Shown one piece after another: positions 58,858-64,000 of a DNA stretch of 64,000 nt. Within the stretch, counting starts at the first letter, position 1. Each line of letters opens with the position of its first letter. The stretch comes from Microcebus murinus (Eukaryota; Chordata; Mammalia; Primates; Cheirogaleidae). The notes under the pieces are model-generated. The model ran no database searches, had not been told where the DNA came from, and worked only from the letters and a program-made list of their open reading frames with translations. The stretch is taken from NCBI RefSeq assembly GCF_040939455.1, contig NC_134120.1, forward strand, positions 53,955,001 through 54,019,000. The letters are read 5' to 3'. The translations under genes were made by a program, and so were the position numbers.

Positions 58858-59493
58858 TTATCTTCCCTTTCTCTTGACAGTGTCTCTCACAGAAGTTTTT
58901 AATTTTAATGAAGTTTTTCTTATCAATTTTTTCTTTCACAGATTATACCTTTGATATTTTATCTAAAAAGTCACTGCTATGCCCAAGGTAATCTAAATTT
59001 TTCTCCTATGTTATTTTCTGAGAATTTTATATTTTACATTCAGGTCTATAATCCATTTTGAGTTAATTTTTGTAAAGGATGTGAGGCCTGTGTTTAGATT
59101 CATTTCTTTTTGTATGTGGATGTCAAATTGTTCCACCACTATTTGTCTACTGTAGACTCCTTTGGCTCCTTTGTCAAAGATCAGTTGGAAAGTCTGGTGG
59201 TGTCAATTCTCCGACTTTGTTCTACTTTGTTATTGGGCTGGCTATTCTGGGTCTTTTGCCTTTCTATATAAACTTTAGAATCAGTTTGTTGGTATCTACA
59301 TAAATTACTAGGATTGCATCAAATCTATAAATCAAGTTGGGAAGGACTAACCTATATTGTCTTCCATTTATTTAGTTCTTTGATTTCTTTCATCAGAGTT
59401 ATATAGTTTTTATATAGTTTTTATATATATTTGTTAGATTTATACCTAATTATTTTTCTTTGGGAGGTACTAATGTAAATGGTATTATGTTTT

Positions 59494-59569
59494 CATTTAT
59501 TTATTTATTTATATTTCTGCATATTATGGGGGTATAAATGTTTAGGTTACATATGTTGCCCTCCCCCAC
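59494..59569 (-). mobile_element. 76 bp L1 3' tail insertion
   Basis: A very short 5'-truncated L1: reversed tail '(ttta)n', then 'tctgcatattatgggggtat', the reverse of a lemur-style L1 3' end. An 11 bp target duplication, 'tattatgtttt', flanks it (59483-59493 and 59570-59580), proving a separate insertion into the older L1. Confidence 0.85.
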
Positions 59570-60014
59570 TATTATGTTTTTAATCTCAAATTCCAATTGT
59601 TCATTGTTGGTATATAGGAGAGTGATTGACTATTGTATACTAACCTTGCATCCTGTGAACTTGCTGCATTTGCTTACTAGTTCTAGGAGCTTATTTTGTT
59701 GATTTGTTCAGATTTTCTACATAGCCAATTGTGTCTTCTGTAAACAAAGCCAGTTTTATTCATTTCTTCCTTAATCTGTATATATTTTTTTCATTTTCTT
59801 GTCTTATTGCACTAGCTAAGACTTCCAGTAGAATATTAAAAGGCATTATTGAGATGGAACATCCTTGCCTTGTTTCTGATCTTAGGGGGAAAGTTTTAGT
59901 TTCTCAGAATTAGGTATAATGTTAGCTATGGGGTTTTGATAGATATTCTTTATCAAGTTGAGGACATTCCCTCTATTCCTAGTTTGCTGAAAGTTTTTAT
60001 CATGAATGGGTGTT

Positions 60015-60021
<7 letters not shown>

Positions 60022-60046
<25 letters not shown>

Positions 60047-60362
60047 GAGACAGAGTCTCGCTTTGTTGTCCAGGCTAGAGTGAGTGCCGTGGCGTCAGCC
60101 TAGCTCACAGCAACCTCAAACTCCTGGGCTCGAGTGATCCTTCTGCCTCAGCCTCCCGAGTAGCTGGGACTACAGGCATGCGCCACCATGCCCGGCTAAT
60201 TTTATATATATATATCAGTTGGCCAATTAATTTCTTTCTATTTATAGTAGAGATGGGGTCTCGCTCTTGCTCAGGCTGGTTTTGAACTCCTGACCTTGAG
60301 CAATCCGCCCGCCTCGGCCTCCCAAGAGCTAGGATTACAGGCGTGAGCCACAGCGCCCGGCC
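60022..60362 (-). mobile_element. Young strepsirrhine Alu with long poly(T)
   Basis: Complete dimeric Alu in minus orientation. The T-run is 29 bases (60018-60046) without interruption, CpGs are mostly intact, and the 15 bp target duplication 'tgggtgttggatttt' is exact (60007-60021 and 60363-60377). The linker holds 'ggccaattaatttctttct'. This is probably the youngest insertion in the window. Confidence 0.97.
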
Positions 60363-61395
60363 TGGGTGTTGGATTTTGTAAGATGTTTTTTCTACATCTG
60401 TTGATATGATCATTTGATTTTTCTTCTGTAGCCTGTCAATATGATAGATTAAACTTAGTTTCGAATGTTGACCCAGTCTTGCATACCTGAAATAAATCGT
60501 ACTTGGTCATGGTGTATAATTCTTCTTATAAATTGTTGGATTTAATTTGCTAATATTTTTTGAATATTTTTACATTTATGTTCATGAGAGATATTCTTTG
60601 GTTTTCTTTTTTTGTAATATCGTCTGATTTTGGAATTAGAGTAATGCTGGCCTCATGGTATGAATTAGGAAATATTTCCTCTGCTTCTATGTTCTGGAAG
60701 TGATCGTAGAAAATTGGTATAATTTATTCTTTAAATGTTTGGTAAATATCAGCAGGGAACCCATCTGAGCCTTCTGCTTTCAGTTTTGAAAGGTTATTAC
60801 TTAATTTCAAAATAGATATAAGACAACTCAGATTGTCTGTTTCTACTAATATAAGTTTTGGCAGCTTTTGTCTTCAAGGGAATCAGATCATTTCAATCAG
60901 GTTATCAAATTTGTAGGCATAGAATTGTTCATAGTATTCTTTATCCTTTTAATGTCTGTGGGATCTCTGATGATGTCCCCTTTTTCATTTCTAATATTTG
61001 TAATTTGTATCTTCTCTCTTTTTTTCTTAGCCTGGCTAGAGGCTTATCAATTTTATTGATCTGTTCAAAGAACCAGCTTTTCATTTTATTGATTTTTTTT
61101 GTTGATTTCCTATTTCCATTTCATTGATTTCTACACTAATTTTTTTACTATTTTTCTTCTTCCTTTAGATTTAATTTTCTCTCCTTTTTCTAGTTTCCTT
61201 AGGTAGGATATTAGATTATTGATTTTAGATCTTCTTTTCTAATATATGCATTCAATAACATAAATTTCCCTCTAAGCATTTCTTTTGCCCTATCTTACAG
61301 ACTTTGATAAGTTATATTTCAATTTTCATTTAGTTCAAAATATTTTTTAAATTTCTCTTGAGATTTTTTCTTTAACTCATGTGTTGTTTAAAGTA

Positions 61396-62710
61396 ATGGC
61401 AACAAAGAAATTAAAGTACCTAGGAATATACTTAACCAAGGAGGTAAAAGACCTCTACAGGGAGAACTATGAAACACTGAGGAAGGAAATAGCAGAGGAT
61501 GTAAACAGATGGAAATCCATACCATGCTCGTGGATCAGCAGACTCAGCATCATTAAAATGTCTATACTACCCAAACTGATCTACAGATTCAATGCAATAC
61601 CTATTAAAATCCCATCAGCATTCCTCACGGATATAGAAAAATTAATTTTACAATTTGAATGGAACCAAAGAAGACCCCGAATATCAAAAGCAATTCTAGG
61701 CAACAAAAACAAAATGGGAGGTATTAATATGCCAGATATCAAACTATACTGCAAAGTTGTAATGATTAAATCAATCTGGTATTGGCACAAAAATAGGAAT
61801 ATTGACCAGTGGAACAGATGTGAGAATCCTGATATAAAACCATCCTCATAAAGCCATCTAATCTTTGACAAAGCAGACAAAAACATACGCTGGGGAAAAT
61901 AATCCCTTTTCAATAAATGATGCTGGGAAAACTGGATAGCCACTTGTAGAGGGCTAAAGCAGGACCCACACCTTTCACCTCTCACAAAAATCAACTCACA
62001 CTGGATAACAGACTTAAACCTAAGGTATGAAACTATTAGAATTCTAGAGGAAAATGTTGGAAACACTCCTAGACATCAGCTTAGGCAAAGAGTTTATGAA
62101 GAAGACCCGAAAGGCAATCACAGCAGCAACAAAAATAAATAAATGGTACATGTTCAAACTAAAAAGCTTCTGCACAGCCAGAGAAACAGTCATGAAAGTA
62201 AACAGACAACCTACAGAGTGGGAGAAAATTTTTGCATCCTACACATCTGATAAGGGGCTGATAACTAAAATATACTTAGAACTCACAAAAATCAGCAAGA
62301 AAAAATCAAATAACCCTATTAAAAAGTGGGCAAAGGACTTGAACAGAAACTTTTCTAAAGAAGACAGAAGAATGGCCAACAAACATATGAAAAAATGCTC
62401 AACATCTCTAATCATCAGAGAAATGCAAATCAAAACCACAATGAGATATCACTTAACTCCAGTGAGAATGGCCTTTATCAAAAAGTCTCCAAACAATAAA
62501 TGCTGGCATGGATGCAGAGAGAGAGGAATACTCCTACACTGCTGGTGGGACTGCAAACTAGTTCAACCTCTGTGGAAAGCAATATGGAGATACCTTAAAG
62601 CGATACAAGTGAATCTACCATTTGATCCAGCAATCCCATTGCTGGGCATCTACCCAAAAGATCCAATGACACTGTACAAAAAAATGACACCTGCACTCGA
62701 ATGTTTATAG
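61396..62710 (+). pseudogene. L1 ORF2 C-terminal half, broken
   Basis: First frame, to 61851: [20 protein letters not shown], then [11 protein letters not shown] and the conserved [14 protein letters not shown], ending at a stop just after KPSS. A frameshift and further stops follow around 61855-62050. The second frame, 62054-62710, holds the start of the C-terminal segment ([36 protein letters not shown]) and the cysteine-rich [16 protein letters not shown] motif, and ends early at 62710. The reverse transcriptase catalytic box and the endonuclease lie upstream of the truncation and are absent. No functional protein. Confidence 0.92.
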
Positions 62711-62994
62711 CAGCACAATTCATAATTGCTAGGCTGTGGAAACAGCCCAAGAGCCCATCAATCCAAGAATGGATTAATAAAATGTGGTATATGTATACCA
62801 TGGAGTACTATTCAGCTCTAAGAAACAACAGTGATATAGCACATCTTTGATTTTCCTGGTTAGAGCTGGAACTCATACTACTAAGTGAAGTATCCCAAGA
62901 ATGGAAAACCAAGCACCAGATATACTCACCAGCAAACTGATATTAACTGAGCAGCACCTAAGTGGACACATAGGTACTACAGTAATAGGGTATT

Positions 62995-63019
62995 GGGCAG
63001 GTGGGGGGAAGGGGGCGGG
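62995..63019 (+). other. G-quadruplex motif in L1 3' UTR
   Basis: Four G-runs (GGG, GGGGGG, GGGGG, GGG) are separated by loops of 5, 2 and 1 bases, a canonical quadruplex pattern. It lies in the 3' UTR, where mammalian L1s often carry a G-rich polypurine tract. Folding is a prediction. Confidence 0.8.
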
Positions 63020-63816
63020 TATATACATACATAATGAGTGAGATGTGCACCATCTGGGCGATGGTCATGCTGGAGACTCAGACTTGTGGGAGGAGGAGGG
63101 GAAAGGGCATTTATTGAAACCTTAAAATCTGTACCCCCATAATATGCCAAAATAAAAAGAAAAAAAGTACATTGCTTATCTTTAATTGTTTTGGAATTTT
63201 CCACCTATCTTTCTGTTATTGATTTCTTATTTAATTCTATTGTGATCTAAGAGCAGACATTGTATGATTTGTATTCTTTTAATTTGTTAAGGTGTGTTTT
63301 AAGGTTCATAATTGTGGTCTGTCCTGGTGAATGTTCCCTGTCAACTTGAGTATAATGTGTATTCTGCTGGTGTTAGATGAAGTATTCTGAAGATGTCAGT
63401 TATATCCAGCTGATTCATGGTGTCCTTGAGTTCACCTCTGTCCTTACTGATTTTCTGGCTACTGGATTTGTCCATTACTGATAAAGGGGTGTTGAAGTCT
63501 TCAACTGTAATGGTGGAGTCATCTAGCTCTCCTTGCAGTCCTATCACTTTTTGCCTTGTATATTTTGACACTCAGTTATAGGTGTATACACATTAAGAAT
63601 TTTTATGTCTTCTTGGAAATTTGACACTTCTATCTATGTAATGCCCCCTTTTATCCCTGATAATTTTCTTTGCTCTGAAATCTGCTCTGTCTCAATTTAA
63701 TATACATTATTCTAGCTTTCTTTTGATTAGGGTACATCTTTCTCCATCCCTTTACTTTTAATATATATGTGTCTTTATATTTAAACTAAGTTTCTCATAG
63801 ATAATATGTAATTGGA

Positions 63817-64000
63817 TTTTTTTTGTTTGTTAAGAGATGATATCTTGACATTTTGTTGCCAAACCTAGAGTGCAGTGGTACAGTCATAGCTCACTGTATC
63901 CTCGAACTCTTGGGCTCAAGAGGTCCTCCTTCATCAGGTGCTCCTGAGTATCTGAGACAACAGATGCCCACCACTAGGCCCAGCTAATTTTTCTTTTCTT
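63817..64000 (-). mobile_element. AluJ-like element, cut by window end
   Basis: Minus orientation: T-run, then 'aacctagagtgcagtggtac', 'agtcatagctcactgtatcc' and 'ggcccagctaatttttcttt' up to the edge. Many CpGs are lost, so it is an old copy. It separates the old L1 from whatever lies beyond the window. Confidence 0.9.

Larger units (their letters stand above)
61395..63166 (+). mobile_element. 5'-truncated lemur-type L1
   Basis: About 1.77 kb in plus orientation: the last part of ORF2, a 3' UTR with a G-rich tract (62995-63019), 'aatctgtacccccataatat' and an A-rich tail. It interrupts the older minus-strand L1, whose sequence resumes at about 63167. No target duplication longer than 'aaagt' is visible. 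Truncated in the reverse transcriptase domain, so not mobile. Confidence 0.93.

Noticed and set aside
61581..62066. Minus-strand 161-codon open frame
   Set aside because: It is the antisense shadow of the L1 ORF2 pseudogene on the plus strand.

Overview
The window is mammalian nuclear DNA, almost certainly from a strepsirrhine primate and most likely a lemur (mouse-lemur type). Five of the nine Alu copies carry the strepsirrhine form: an internal partial duplication of the left-to-right linker region (two 'ctaattt…tttag' units in a row) followed by 'tcgctcttgctcaggctgg'. The youngest L1 has a lemur-style 3' end ('gtacccccataatatgcc' plus A-rich tail). The species call is an inference from these repeats only.

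No protein-coding gene, exon or structural RNA gene could be recognised on either strand. The open frames present are either relics of transposable elements (L1 ORF2, a Tigger transposase tail) or are no longer than chance predicts in about 60% AT DNA. The window reads as a gene desert or the inside of a very large intron. Two AT-rich stretches full of homeodomain- and POU-like motifs (about 10240-10760 and 46850-47600) look like conserved non-coding or enhancer DNA, but this needs a cross-species alignment.

Layout. 1-9.6 kb: MIR pieces, a diverged 190-200 bp direct repeat (180-370 and 2441-2639), two Tigger DNA transposons (5202-5568 and 6747-7881), a hAT element with perfect ends (8143-8363), a MER5-like element and an L2 piece. 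9.6-19.5 kb: mostly unique DNA, then a mariner/MADE1 half-element beside MIR and L2 (16.6-17.5 kb). 19.5-24.3 kb: L1 tails, a 141 bp mariner-like MITE (22779-22919) and a young Alu. 24.3-37 kb: unique DNA with scattered MIR, L2, Alu and MaLR LTR copies, plus an internal piece of L1 ORF2 lodged in a MIR (28434-28942). 37.6-40.6 kb: a 3 kb minus-strand L2 hit in turn by an MLT1-like LTR, a piggyBac element in a TTAA site (39104-39342) and an Alu. 41.8-57.3 kb: mostly unique DNA with small old repeats. 57.3-64 kb: an old 6.5 kb L1 in minus orientation that has taken in four Alus, a 76 bp L1 tail and a 1.77 kb plus-strand lemur-type L1.

Nothing here amounts to a new gene system. The most useful observations are the variety of DNA transposons (pogo/Tigger, hAT, mariner, piggyBac) with readable ends and target-site duplications, the unusual L1 and Alu insertions lacking normal 3' ends, and the two enhancer-like unique stretches.
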